A stretch of 64,000 bases of DNA from Limanda limanda (taxonomy: Eukaryota; Chordata; Actinopteri; Pleuronectiformes; Pleuronectidae): assembly GCF_963576545.1 (NCBI RefSeq), contig NC_083636.1:9364856-9428855 (forward strand), given 5' to 3'. The notes under the pieces are model-generated. The model was not told the DNA's origin and did no database searches. It saw only the letters and a program-made list of their open reading frames with translations. Position numbers and translations under genes: made by a program. Shown here piece after piece: positions 1 to 12,600 of this stretch; within the stretch, counting starts at the first letter, position 1; each line of letters begins with the position of its first letter.

Positions 1-2869
1 GAAACACATTTTTACATCACTGCTTTCGGGTAAAAGTCAAACGAGACTTAAACACAAGAAAGATAACAAACATGCACTCTCAGGAAAAGTACAAAAACAA
101 AAGCTTTGACTCTTTGAGATCCTTCACATCACGCCATCAAAGCAAAGTGGTTCAGGCATACTACATTTGTAAACACCACGCCGTGACACACACATACACA
201 AACACACAAAGCCTATCACACTGATCAGTTTTCCCCCCGTCACAGGATTCATGCGTCATGTTCCCACTGCTCCATTTGGAGCCGTTAGCCCTTCACAAGA
301 TGAAAAGTGTGCGTGCGATGCGAGGCCTGCCGCTGCAGCCAAATATTGAAAATGTCAACTTCCTGGCAAGCTCGGATCACCTTTAATCATCATATTGTAA
401 CGGCACTTTCCCAACACAGGCTGGAGAGGAATAAGTGCAGCGTTTTTTGAAAAAGGCTTCATGGGTGTTTGCTGCTATGATGTTAACAAAATGCATAAAG
501 CAACAACGTCTTGGCAAACTGACGAGTACTGCTCTCCAGATAAAGCTGACAAAGTCCCTGTGTAAAACACTGCCAAGGTTTGGGGTCCCATTCCCTCTGC
601 TTTGACTTTTTCACAGGAACATCTATGAAAAGGCCAGAAGTTAAATGGGATAATCTCCAGATCCTGTGGAATGTTTGCACCTAGTCTTTGAAAGGTGATT
701 GTAGTTCCCATGAAGGCTTTCTGGGATTGTGAGTAGCAGTGTGTTGCACAAACTGTGTATGTGTGGGCTGATACACAGCAGGCTGGTCATTATAGTATGA
801 CCGCTTTCCCCCAGTCAAAGATTATTCTGCAGTAATGAGTAGCTGGACCTCAACCTGTTGACACACATGGTTCATCTGAAGTGAAACTGATTTTGATGAT
901 AAACTAAATTTGCAACAAACGCATCCAGCATCTGGAGCTAGCGGCCATAGCAACGCTGTAAAAGAAGTGTAACCACAGGAACATAAAGATATACACAGTG
1001 CAAACACACTTTCAGCAACCTGTTAAGTTTACAGAAGATGCTAAGTGCTGAAAGATCAAGCGGTAGGCCGATCCCAAAGCTTGATTACATAACCTTGAGT
1101 TATTATAAAAACACACACACACTCCAACCATTGGGCCATAAAATCTGTTGGCAAGATGACATTAGAGCATACTAAATTGCTCAAACGTCTACATGCTGCC
1201 GAGCCAAAGGCAGAGGAAACCTCCCAAAATGGGGCTAAAGTGGGTTGGTATAAAGAGTAAACAACTCCACTGTTAAAGTATTACAGCCTGGGCTTGTTGT
1301 GCCAAGTGCTACTTTGGAGTGGAGACCTGGGAAAATTCAGTTACTTCCTTGGGGTGGTGGACGCACACTAAAAACAAATATACACAAAAATAGCTTATTC
1401 CTGTTGTAGTGCCACACACATGCAAACACGTACAGTGCGTGCATGCTAATTGGTATCATGCAGTGTATGAAAGCTGCAGTAGGTTTCTCTTTAGACATTT
1501 TACAAGACTGAAAACCTGCAGCAGCCACAGAGTTGAACTTTCTATATTGAGAAGTTGTAAAATATCGCCTCTGTGGTGCTGGTCGATCTGGATCTGATAG
1601 AGTGTAAGGATACCCTCCTCTTCTGCTCATCTGCATACTTAGACCATATTGTAGTTTTTAAAGCCAAGTATAGTGGTACAAAAATTATTGGGTAATTTAA
1701 CGGAGCAAAGTCTCACAATGGGCCACAACTAGGTCAGTCCAACCGGGAAGCAATGAAATGGGATTCTGCTTCACCACCTCACCTTAGCTTTTCCATTCCT
1801 GCACAGCAAGCTTCTCTGGGTCAGGTCAGAGCAACACACATCCTGTTCAATTTAGCCTTGGACCATTATGTCAAGCCAGTCTTGCAGTTTGTCTTCCAAA
1901 TTAACCAAGTCAGTCTGGCTGAACACCCTCTGCACTCGGTGTATTGCAGCAACCTCAACTCTGAGAAGGAGAGGGGGAGTGACTGTTGGGTGGTAACGCG
2001 TGTCAGTCATCGAGCAGCGGTTAGTTGGATGTGGGAGAGGACATTACCTTTCAACCCAAAGGCCTGATTCTCCCTCTCACTCTCTTGTGTGTGTGTACTG
2101 GGGAAATGCTGTACGGGACTGACCAGCAGACAGCTCCTGAGAGCGGCCCTTCCTGCTCCTGCTCATTCAACACATCAGGGGAGCAGCATAGTGATCATGA
2201 GGAGCACTCAAACATCCTGGTGAAGAGCAAAGTCAGCTAAAAAGGGCCCATCCTACAATCTCATTGGTTTAGCTTTAGTTTGACTCAGGTCAGCTGGGAC
2301 ACAATATTAAGGTTTTCCTCTTGGCCCTTTGCACAAACAGCCCCAGATAAATGGGGCTGTCAAAAAGTATCACGCTCTGCCAAATATTCCTCCCGGAGCA
2401 CTCAGGGTGCCGCTTCCATTCTCGATAAGACCAATTCAACACCATAACTTGCATAACTAATTCCACATTAGAGATACTCACATTTAAAGCTGTTGAACTT
2501 CTCAACTGTAAAGGCGGATGACTGGAAGCAGGTAACTACCACAGTATGTGCCAGCATGCGAGGCGAATTGGCCGAGAAAGACATTTCATCTTTCCCAGAC
2601 TGTTTGTCCAGCAGCTTTCTTTTCCCTCTCTGCCGCTCCCTCTCTCCAGGGCCTGCACAACATATACACTGTGTATGGTGCTTCCGGTGCGAGAGGATCC
2701 TTGCCTCCTAAACGCTGTAACTCAAGCCTCCTCCCTAAGACTAATGGCCCATGTCAAGCTTGCGGAAATAAATATCAGCCAAGCGCTGATCCGATGACAA
2801 CAAGAGAAGTCGGGGTGATGTTTGCTGCTCCCCATAGTATTATTAACCTACTAACACTCATCTTAACAC
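1..2869. other. NAV3 intron 1, no gene recognised
   Basis: Unique-looking AT-rich intronic DNA. Short open frames on both strands lack recognisable domains or splice context. The only simple repeat is a short CA run near 1105-1120. Confidence 0.6.
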
Positions 2870-3222
2870 CTAAGATACAATTAAGATACATTAAGATACA
2901 TTTATTTGTCCCAAACACATGCACAGTCATGAACAAGCACACTCATGCTAGGAGGGAAATTTAACCTCTGCTTTTAACCCATCTGGTGCAGGACACACAG
3001 AGCAGTGGGAAGCCATGTACGGCGTCCGGGGAGCAGATGTTGGGTGAGTAAGGTGCCTTGCTCAGGGCACTAGACAGGGTAGGGAGAATCCTCTGAGATT
3101 TTTGGACAGATCAATCCAGGTTCGTATTTTTGTTGTTTCTCCGTGGAGTCGAACCAGAGACGAACCAGAGACCTTTTCTGCCCATAGTCCAAGTTTCTGC
3201 CACTAGTCCACCGCCTCTCCCT
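2870..3222 (-). mobile_element. tRNA-derived SINE, family A, copy 1
   Basis: Read on the minus strand, the element starts near 3222 with a tRNA-like head carrying an A box (TGGACTAGTGG, 3200-3210) and an exact B box (GGTTCGACTCC, 3145-3155), the internal RNA polymerase III promoter. The body contains the CCCGGACGCCGTAC-like segment and GCACCAGATGGG. It ends at 2870-2902 in three degenerate copies of a TGTATCTTAA unit, a typical simple SINE tail. A second copy lies at 33323-33613 in the same orientation. Relative to that copy it carries a small insertion near 2992 and one duplicated AACCAGAGAC near 3152-3171. Confidence 0.75.
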
Positions 3223-6200
3223 GTCCAAATTACTGCGCCTGGATAGATTATTGGCCGAAAACCAGTAGGATCATAAGCCAGAGAGGTGGCACTCAAGGAT
3301 CTTTTGTTAAGCAAAAAGGTTTTATTATTATTTTGTGCGATCATTTTGAAACGATGTGAACATTACTCCCTCCTAATCTAGAGATTCAGTAAGGAATCTA
3401 AGAATGGAGAGACCTTTCATTCAGACTCACTGTCTATGGTTGGCCTTGACATGTGGCACCTGCCCCACACTGCAGCCACCTCCCATATCCTGCACGATCA
3501 GCCTGGCACACAACAACCACTATTTCTCTACTCCCTTCAGACTCGCACCTCTTTCTGGACATCCCGTTTTCCTTTCCTGTCATCCTAACCCCTACCGCCC
3601 TCTAGGTATCTTACCTGCAGCTGTTCTTAACACAAGGCCCCAAAAAAAGGAGCCAGACAGATTAGGGTTTTAAACTTGAATGAGGTGCCTGCATCTGCTT
3701 CCAATCCAGCAGCAAGTTAACTCAAACCATCCACATCTTCTTTGAATGAATCCTAAATAATAAAAAAAACACTATTGGCTATTTAGCCCTACCTTCTCTG
3801 AAAGATCGTCCCCACGCCTGAATGATTTGTTCTTCTTTGTTCCTCAAGGGCAGAGTGACCTTACCTTTTCCAGTCTGAACCGCAAACTCACAACTCAACT
3901 AAACCCAAAGGGTAGAGGATGCATTTTTTCTTGACATATATTGTCTCTCAGATGAATCATATCCTCTTGACTCATTCTAACTGAACTCAAATAAACAGGT
4001 CTATCAGTGGAATTATTTACCGAGCACTTTCCTCTAAAGTGATAATTTCCTAACCGCTAACTCTCACCGTGGATTTAAACAATGCAGTAACTGCAATAAT
4101 TATTCGTTCATATCATTTTTTTTCAATGGGTAAGATAAACACTAAAAAGAAAAGAGGCTTGAACACCAGATAGCCCAGAGACTTTTAATGTATGATGTTC
4201 TGTTCCTTTCTTCTTGTAGTTTGTGCCATTTATCTACTATTTATCTGCTAATTAAATCAAGCAATTGAATCAGTTGACCCTACTGAGGCCAATGTCTCCA
4301 AGTTTCCAAATAATACATTTACAGAAGAGAAAGAGATCTTATCATCATCGGTCCTCATTATGTCTTCAGGCTGAACTTCTTCGTCCCTCGAGGGATGTAG
4401 CGTGGGACAATACAAAAGGCTCTTGTCTTGTCTCCGATGGGACATCTAACTCTGGTCGGGCCAGCCATTGGCAAGTGGCCCGACAGCATGTGAACCTTCG
4501 TAGCTGCTTAAAAGAACCTCTTGTCCCCTTCATTACGTCTTCTTGTAATGAGTCTCTTCAGTGTAGCATGGCAGACAGCCCTTCCTCATCATTTAGGGAT
4601 TAAGAGGGAAAATGTTGCTCTATGCTGAGGCTTTCACATTTCTCTCGTATGGGCTAACCTCAACCATCAACCTATGATCCGACCATTTAGGCAACGACCT
4701 TCCAAAGTTGACACAGACAAAGATTCCTCTTGTGCTCCATTCACCTCTGCTGTTACATGCGAGGAAGGCTATTACACCATTAAGATGATTATGCTGAAAA
4801 TAAGTCTTAAGAGTAAATAGTGTTAACAGGAATAGAGAAGTGTTTGGGAGGGCTGAAAAAGATCATAGGTTACCTGACTCCTAATGTACGTAAGCTTTGG
4901 CTAGGCCACTGCCAACACTGCAGATGTGATTCAACAAACCCAACGTTGTTTAAGTGACAAGTCACCGCCGCTGAGCTGGGAGAGGAAATGAGAAAAGCGC
5001 CAAAAAGGCCTCAGAGGATTCATCAACAAAAAACCCTAGGTTGTTAAAGCAAGTTTGAGCATTCTCGTGGGAATAACAACAACCATAGCCGGTAAATAAA
5101 ACTATACACGATGTGTGTCAGGAGACTTATCCGGTGAGAGAACGCGCCCCTGCCCAAAACCGCAAGGTGTCGTTGGCCAGAGGGAAAGGCGAAAGTGGAA
5201 GTGGAGGGCGTACTTAGCTCCCCATCTCTGGAGACGCTGTCAAGGGCCAGAGGTTCATGTTTAACACTCATTAATGGCAGAGTTAACACACTTTATGGGC
5301 AAACTTAATACAGTGGAACAGCAGAGGCAGTGAGGTGGTGATATTGAGACGGAAATGACTGCTTTTTAATAGAAAGGTGCAGAGGGCCCACCTGCAGCTC
5401 AGAGGAAGAGCAATATAAGGACAGCAGAAGGGCGCCAGGAGAGGCCAGACAGTGACGTATAGTAGACCACTGTGGGACAAATGAGGCTCATTAAGACATG
5501 GCTTTCCAAAACATGAAGTCACGACCTCACAAATAGTCAACTGAAATCATAATGGGATGAAATGAGAAGCATCAGAATCCATTTAATTGTTCAGCAAAAT
5601 CCTTTTCTTAAATGTCTGTGCAAAAACCGGTAGTGTCCGTAGGTGGGATGTATAGTCACACTGAAACTATTCAATACACCAAACCTAAATGTCGATGGAT
5701 TCTCAAAGGACACACATAAACTCAGTGTGAGCAAGTAAACCACGCAGAGAAAGAACGGGGGTCAGGGACTGGGTCCAAGTTCGTCCTGCTTTAAGACAGC
5801 AACATAAAAAACTGAACCACCAAGCCTCCCACTACTAAAAGACTTCTTTATTATTTATATTACTGTAAAAGACCTCATTTGATTTCATCTCATGTTTTAT
5901 TGACACAGACGCACAGACACAGACGTGCACCCACAAGGCTCCAGTTGCAGCTCTGCAACGTGCACTTTCACACTCCATTTACTGTTTCCAAAAAGGGCCA
6001 TGGACACATCAAATGCTGCCACAGTGCTCTACAGACTGGCCGGTGGCTGCAGGGGTCACGCACCACTGAGCTGGCCGATGACCTCATGGCTGCATTAGGA
6101 TCACTGAGTCTGCCTCGACCTACATGATCTTTCCAGATCTGTGATTCTTTTGCACATCAGTGTGTCCAGCATTGGGCCAACACACCGAGTGACAGCTGTC

Positions 6201-6974
6201 TTGCATTTCAGCATCAAAATCTCTCAGCTTTTATTACATTCAACTCTGACCATACTTTAAATTCATGGAGGGTTTGGGGCGGGTTGTTTGATCGCACTGG
6301 GGCCTCCCTTGTTTAACATGCATGCACACATTGTGAGGCCATTTTAATGAAATATTCCATTAACGCATGGGGAATCCCACCAGGGCAATTCTTCTTAAAG
6401 TAAACACAGAACTATGAGTAAGTGTAATTATTTCCATTCGGCACTTTGTTGGCCCTTTAGTAAGACTTACACATACAAAATGCAGGAAAATAAGAGAAAA
6501 AGTACAGATTGAATAAATGTGGAAAAATAATGAGAACATAGATGCTGGTTGTGGGTAATGATGAGTCTAAATGTGAGGGTTAACCACTCCAAAAAAACAT
6601 GTGTGCGTGCTCCATTGAGCGCCCTGTAAAAGCTTGTGCCAAGGGAGGGTACAAACCGCCCCCCCGGTATCCCACCAGATGAGTCTTTCATCCCGACATC
6701 TGTGTCTGAGTGTTGGTTGGTTTCGTGTGTTCTATTTACTTATCAAAAACATCCCATAGCCCTTAAATGTAACCCAATAATGGATAATTGATACTGTTTT
6801 CCAGCGATACTCCGCTTGACTTTCATTCTGCCACTAACATTCACACCTGGGCATTACCAACTCCAACCACAGTTATTTATTTGTTTTTATACAAGCTAGC
6901 CCAAGTGGAGAAGGGTTAGGGTTAGGCTTAAACCACTACTTTCACTCAGAAGCACAAATTTGTCTTTAAATCTG
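3223..6974. other. NAV3 intron 1, no gene recognised
   Basis: No recognisable exon, repeat family or structured RNA. Short frames on both strands (for example 4265-4603 plus) have no known domain. Confidence 0.55.
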
Positions 6975-7073
6975 GAATAATTAATGATGTAACATTTATT
7001 GTTGCAATTATCAATATTGACTGATATAACATTTTTTCTCTTGATATCAATTTGACCATATTGCCCGGCCCTG
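6975..7073 (-). mobile_element. hAT-like MITE terminus (fragment)
   Basis: On the minus strand it begins CAGGGCCGGGCAATATGG and continues into an alternating AT-rich segment with repeated GATATCA/TTGATAT words. This resembles the CAGGGCTGGGCGATATGG terminus of non-autonomous hAT elements that are very common in fish. No opposite terminus or 8-bp target duplication was found, so this is a fragment. Confidence 0.45.
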
Positions 7074-7665
7074 GGTGTTTTCAAAATCAAAAAAAAATAA
7101 AAACAGAAAACTGCAGTTCACCCGTTTTATTTTTAATGTGCAGGTGTAAAATCAGCAGCTCAGGTTAAAATAATTTTTCTTCTATACTTTGAATTACCAA
7201 AAACAACATTATGGGTTGCGCATGTTTGTTTTTCCGTGAACTGTGAGTAACACTGTTTTGCTGCAGCTGGGAACAACAACCTATAAAAGCACCGGGCACA
7301 TCTGGGCTGGGAGGCTGTGCAGTTGAACGTATAGCCTATGACTGTACTGTTACTGTTACTCGATCCCCCCCGCCCCTCCTCCCCAGATGCCCCGGAAACC
7401 CAGTAATCAAGTTGATAGCTGGTGATGTACCGCCGCTGCTGCGTAAGCCGTGAGTCACACAGCTCAGAAACCACTCGCTTGACTCATAACACCAGTGATA
7501 GGCCTGCCTGCCTGCATTAAAACAACAACACACACAATCACACACAGACACACATGCTGGCCATTGTTAGTGTGTGTTATGTTATGTTAGCATGTTTGCT
7601 CCCTGTCCATGGGAGTTGGACAGTTTTGACACCAGTTGTTGCTTTCCCAGATGTTTGCTTGGAGT

Positions 7666-7770
7666 GAGAAGAGAAGAGAAGAGAAGAGAAGCAAAGACAA
7701 GAGAAGAGAAGAGAAGCAAAAAGAAGAGAAGAGAAGAGAATAGAAAAGAAGAGAAGAGAAGAGAAGAGAA
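7666..7770 (+). repeat. GAGAA pentanucleotide tandem array
   Basis: About 21 units of GAGAA/AGAAG with a few interrupted units (GCAAA, GACAA, TAGAA). The strand is wholly purine apart from isolated C or T. One open frame through it encodes only a Lys/Glu/Arg-rich simple peptide and is not taken as a gene. Confidence 0.9.
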
Positions 7771-7880
7771 AGGTGACCTGTTCGTTCAGCAGAGGAAAGG
7801 TTATCTGTGACAGCTGCTGGGGAGACAGAACTGGGCCAGGTGTGTGTTAACTCTCTCCTGCTGCTTTTCTCATTATGAAT

Positions 7881-8335
7881 ATCACAGAGAGAGAGGAAGA
7901 GATGGACAAAAAAAGAAGTGAGAGAGAGAGGGAGAGAGAAGTAAAGGTGGAGCACGATGGTGAAAAAAGATGAAAAAGAAACAATACAGAAAAAAGAGAA
8001 GGGGGTAAAGGTCAGAGGAAAATACCGGTAAGTGAGTTGGAGGGAGTAGGATAAGAGAAAGGCTCCAGTCTGGAGAGACAGAGAAGGTTGAGGCCAAGGA
8101 AGTACTCAGGGAGGAATGCTGGGAATGGGAGCGAGCAGAAAGACAGTGACAGGAGACAGAGGGGTGAAAAACAAGTGCCGGGAAGACGTGAAAAGAGGGG
8201 ACCGATGGAGGATAAAGGGAGAAGAGAGTATGGACACTAAGAAAACAGAGCATACAGAGAGAGTGGTGACGGACGGCTGAAGAGAGACAAATGGGGGGAA
8301 ATCAAAGGTGGAGGTAATCCAACACGAAAACACAC
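7881..8335 (+). repeat. Long purine-rich low-complexity tract
   Basis: Roughly 450 bases of A/G-dominated plus strand with many GAGAGAG, GGGAGAAGAG and AAAGAA words, starting 110 bases after the pentanucleotide array. The open frames on the minus strand (8253-7882, 8348-8106) are Ser/Leu/Phe/Pro-rich artefacts of the CT-rich complement. Confidence 0.7.
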
Positions 8336-9165
8336 TCAAAACATGCATGTGTGTGCAGGTGTGTCTCCTCTGACCTTATGGCGACCCACTACAGAACAAA
8401 CATCACCCTTTGTGTCGCTGAAGTGTTGTTCTCCATCACATTGCCACACTCAGGATGGACACTTTGAAAAGGAGTGAATCAAAGCAGCAGAACCAGCATC
8501 TTTTTGAACCCATGCATTTGTCTTCTTTGTCAAACCCTGATGCCTGCTGTATTACCCATAATGCAACTTGAGGTAACGGAGGTCTCACTTCTTTCTCAAT
8601 CCACAGCCCCAGTTTTGTATCTATTTTTAAATTTGATTCACCTGATGGCATTCTTTTAGACTTCATCCTTCTCTCCACAAAACATTTTTCACTTAGTCTG
8701 ATCAGCTGTATTCCACAACACCTGTACACATGGGAAAGTTAAAAAACAAAACAACAAACTTCAGTTCATGGTTTACAGGAAGTCACATGGAGGAACTCCT
8801 TTTTTGGCCGAGCCACTGAGCTCCTGGAGTCTCTGCTGGTTACCTAACAACCTCATACTTTCCAGGAAGTTTGAATTTTCCAAAATATTGAACTTTTCTT
8901 TTCAAGCCAATTCCTGCCCCGAGGCCATTGACCTAACCATTTGATTTGACTTAAACTGCTTCAGAGATGTGCTTATATTATACGATCTTATAAAGTTTAT
9001 ATTTGTATTGGTATAGCGTATGCACAGAGGTAAACTTTAAATGAGTCTGGCATCCTAATCCAGTAAGAGCTCTACAGACCCTTTGCACACACAATAAATG
9101 TTTTTGGCACCAAAGAAAGAAGACAAATACAAAATCAACATACTACCACTTTAAAAACATAAAGT

Positions 9166-9640
9166 ATGAAAGGATTTCAGTCGATAAAGGATCCAGAAAG
9201 ACTTCAGTGTTTACTTTCAGCAGGCTCCACCACCAGACAACCAGGCAGCTACAGCTCATCTCATATCCTCACTGACACGAAGAAAGTGGAGCACATTACA
9301 CCAGCCTTCAAATCACTGCACTGGCTTCCTGTATCCCAAAGGAGAGTTTTTTAAAATCCTATTACTTGTTTATACAGCACCAAATGTTCTCAGGCCTAAA
9401 TACATCTCTGATTTCCTTGTATGCTACAAAGAATCCAGACGCCTCAGGTCGTCCTGGTTACTCCCTCAATCAAAACCAAGTAAGTTTTTAGTTTCTGTGC
9501 ACCAGCACTTCTAGGACAATCTTCCTGTACCCGAGCTCTGCAAAACATGTCTGCTCATTTAAGTCAAAGGCATCAAACAATTCATTTAAAATTCCTTTTA
9601 AATTTTTAAAATTTCAGTTTTTCATTCCTGTTTTTATTGT
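9166..9640 (+). pseudogene. Remnant of a LINE reverse transcriptase C-terminus (L2/CR1/Rex-like), decayed
   Basis: Translation gives HITPAFKSLHWLPVSQRRVF, then after a one-base frameshift in the T run at 9347-9352 continues FKILLLVYTAPNVLRPKYIS, DFLVCY and RRLRSSWLLP. The pattern HITPxxKSLHWLPVxxRxxF-KILLLVYKAL-PxYISDLL is the end of the reverse-transcriptase ORF of non-LTR elements in the L2/CR1/Rex group. The 5' part, catalytic domain and endonuclease are absent, as expected of a 5'-truncated insertion. A frameshift and in-frame stops mark it as dead. The 3' boundary is approximate, in an AT-rich run. Confidence 0.8.
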
Positions 9641-12600
9641 CTTTACATGGAATTTTGATATATATAGTTGTTAACTGTGCATCTCTGTGCATATTTCAAT
9701 GTGTGTTGGGCTGTGTAGTAGCACATAAATGATAAAATATGTAAGAAAAACCATGTCTTCTCTCTGTTTGCTTTCCTTCTTTTACGGCATTAAACAACAA
9801 ACAAGCGAACCGACCCACTCTTGGATCACTTAGCAAGCCAACCTTTGAACTGGCAGAAGGCCTGGTGGGTGTGTGTGTGTATGTATGTGTGAGTGTATGT
9901 GTCTGTTTGTGTGTGTGTCATCCCAACCTCTGCATGAGAGCAGGCCTGGGTTTGACGCACATACACACGCTAACACTTTTTTCCCTGCGTCAAATCGATG
10001 CCATGATGCCTCACGCACACAAACATCAGAGAGAACCCTGAGAATATGATGAGACAATAACAGGGCGGTGGGAGGCTTTGTTCGCTTTAATCTCAGTTAT
10101 TTGTTGAGTCCTGTAGCCGTAGGTCAGAGGGAGACGTTAAAACCAAGATGAAGATTTACAATGTTGAGTCTGCAAAAGATTTTAAACAAAGTCAAGAGTT
10201 TTGAAGCTTCACAAAATGTGGTATTTTTTCATTTATACACAATAAACTCCAATTAAGAAGGGTCATTAGTAAAAATTCATAACTCTGATAAACACAAACC
10301 CTCAGTTTTCATAGAGGTGGCTTTTTACCAAAGACTTTTTCAATGCTTTCCCATGTACTTGAACTTGTTTTGCAGCGAGCCTTGTTTTTCTTAGTGTTTT
10401 GGAGTGAGCACTATGGCTGCACTTCCAGGGGAGGGTATTTTTAACCGGTGTGGCTGTACTGTAAACACCCGCCGCTCTGTGTGTTCTCCCTCCAAGATTT
10501 AAACACAGCGACCGACAGCAAGACTCCCCGCGGCACAAAAGGCAATGAAATACTGCGTGTAAGACAAAAGACACAGGGAGAGGTGGAGGGGAGGGAAAGA
10601 GCCCTGGAAAGCATAATATTGTCTCAAATATTTTCCCAATTTCGACCCAGGGGTCATTAAGGAATCTCAGCCCTGTGGGGGAATGTTGCAGAAAGTGGAA
10701 AAGACTAATGCAAAAAATGTGACTGAATCACATTAGTGGTAGTTACTCAGCTGCAACATATGCTAACCCAATTCTTTTTACATTTCTTGCTATAATTTGA
10801 TAATCTCAAGGTTCAAAATCATGTGTGAGACCAAAGATCACTGCCAACTTGGATCAGGCCAAGTGAGCTGGGCTCGACAGACCACAGACGTATTGGCCTT
10901 CATCAATCAGCCTCACTGCTGCTGCAGTTGTGGGGACAAACTACTGCAGCTTACCACAGAGAGGCAAACCTGCAGTAACGTTTAAGGGCTGCGTCTTTTT
11001 GCTATGGGAGTGTTTGGTTTCAACCAAAGCAATCTTCAAGCCATTTCTTATGTCATTCTATACTGAACTTAAAGAAATTGGGTTTTCTTATTTCACAGAT
11101 GCAGGCGACCACTCCGGTGTCATCGCCGTGTGTTTTAAAGTTCACTCGCATGACCTCGTCGGCTAGACGCTCAAATATAGCAGCCCTGCCTGTCCTCTGC
11201 TCAACATTCACACCTCCCTCTCAACGACAGCTTCCCTTCCAGATATGGAGTCCGGCACACGGCAAGACAGACCACCCATGACTAGGACACGTTCAGACAC
11301 CCCCCTGTGCATGAGCCGTCCCGTCCACCTCCCTATACTGGAGCAAGTTGGCCCCCTGTCACTCACTGTGTTCTCTCGGTTGTTTCCGCAGTGTAACAGC
11401 AGCTCGAGGGGGAAGAGCAAGAGATTAGCAAGAGACATAAAGACAGAGAGACAGCGAAAGAGGGAACGAGAGGAAGAGACAGAGGGAGAGAGAGAGAACT
11501 TACACCACTGATGTGCTGGACAAACTCCACGCTTATGTTTTCAATATGATATGGTTCAGGTAGCCTGGAGACAAATTACCTAATCTTCCAAAAGGTTTCT
11601 ATTAACAGTCTTCCTTTAAATCATATCTTTGGTCACACAATCTGCTAATGTCACTGTAATGGAGATAATAAATATAAAAGAAGTATGACTCTGGAAAAGC
11701 TGTTTCACGATTATAATATATGTATTTCTATATGTTTAAAAGAAAGACAGGGACAGCACATAGTAGACACAGGGTGACAGAGGACAAGAGAAGCAGATTG
11801 CATCAGGCCCACCCAGAGATAACAGACCGAGGGAAAGAGTAGAGATAGATTTGTTTACGTTGTACTCACTCAAACTCAGTAAACCCCGACATTACTCCCT
11901 TTGGAACTCCACCCGACTTTATGACTTCGAACCCACCCATACTGTCGCCTGCACCATTATCAGGCCACAGCATGAGCAGCACCAAAAGAAAGAATACCTA
12001 ACAACTGACTGGTTATTGGGCAGTTTACACACCACATGTACGCAGACAGTGAATCAACAGGATGTTTTTTTCTGCTTTTGGTGGGTGAGTGTCTCTGGCA
12101 CTCGTCTGCACTTACACCAAGCATGTACGCAGGATAGAGTGAGAGTAGATGGAGAAACCCTGAGAGTCTGTCTACTGGCAGGTTGATGTACTATTGCAAA
12201 ATATCCATTTGTGCTGTTCTCATGCACCTCCTCTTGCACGTAACTTTTCTTGAAGGCTATTCAGCCATTGTACTTTTCACGCTCTCTACAGTTGAAAGAA
12301 AAAAGTTATGAGAGCTGTTAAAGGAAGGCCCAACTTGAGTTTCCCAAACACTTTACTCTTAGGGTTGGGATAAAATTGCAGTAAGTGCACACAATAAAAA
12401 GTTGGTCTTTTGTGTGGCTCTCAAGGCAAAACTGGTGTTTGGAAGCTGACCTGACCAGAGCTTCATCATACATGGGAACTCAATGCGATAATTGGCCATA
12501 TTCTCAGGGTTAGGACCAAAAACCAATAGGCTGGTCTCTTAGAATTTACACTTTTATTCAGCTAAACCGAAACAGAAAATGTCTTTTCACCAAACTCTTC

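Noticed and set aside
6913..6927. GGGTTAGGGTTAGG, telomere-like
   Set aside because: Only two units; similar scraps at 13120 and 58395 are background.
7574..7810. Lys/Arg/Glu-rich open frame across the GAGAA array
   Set aside because: Pure translation of a simple repeat.
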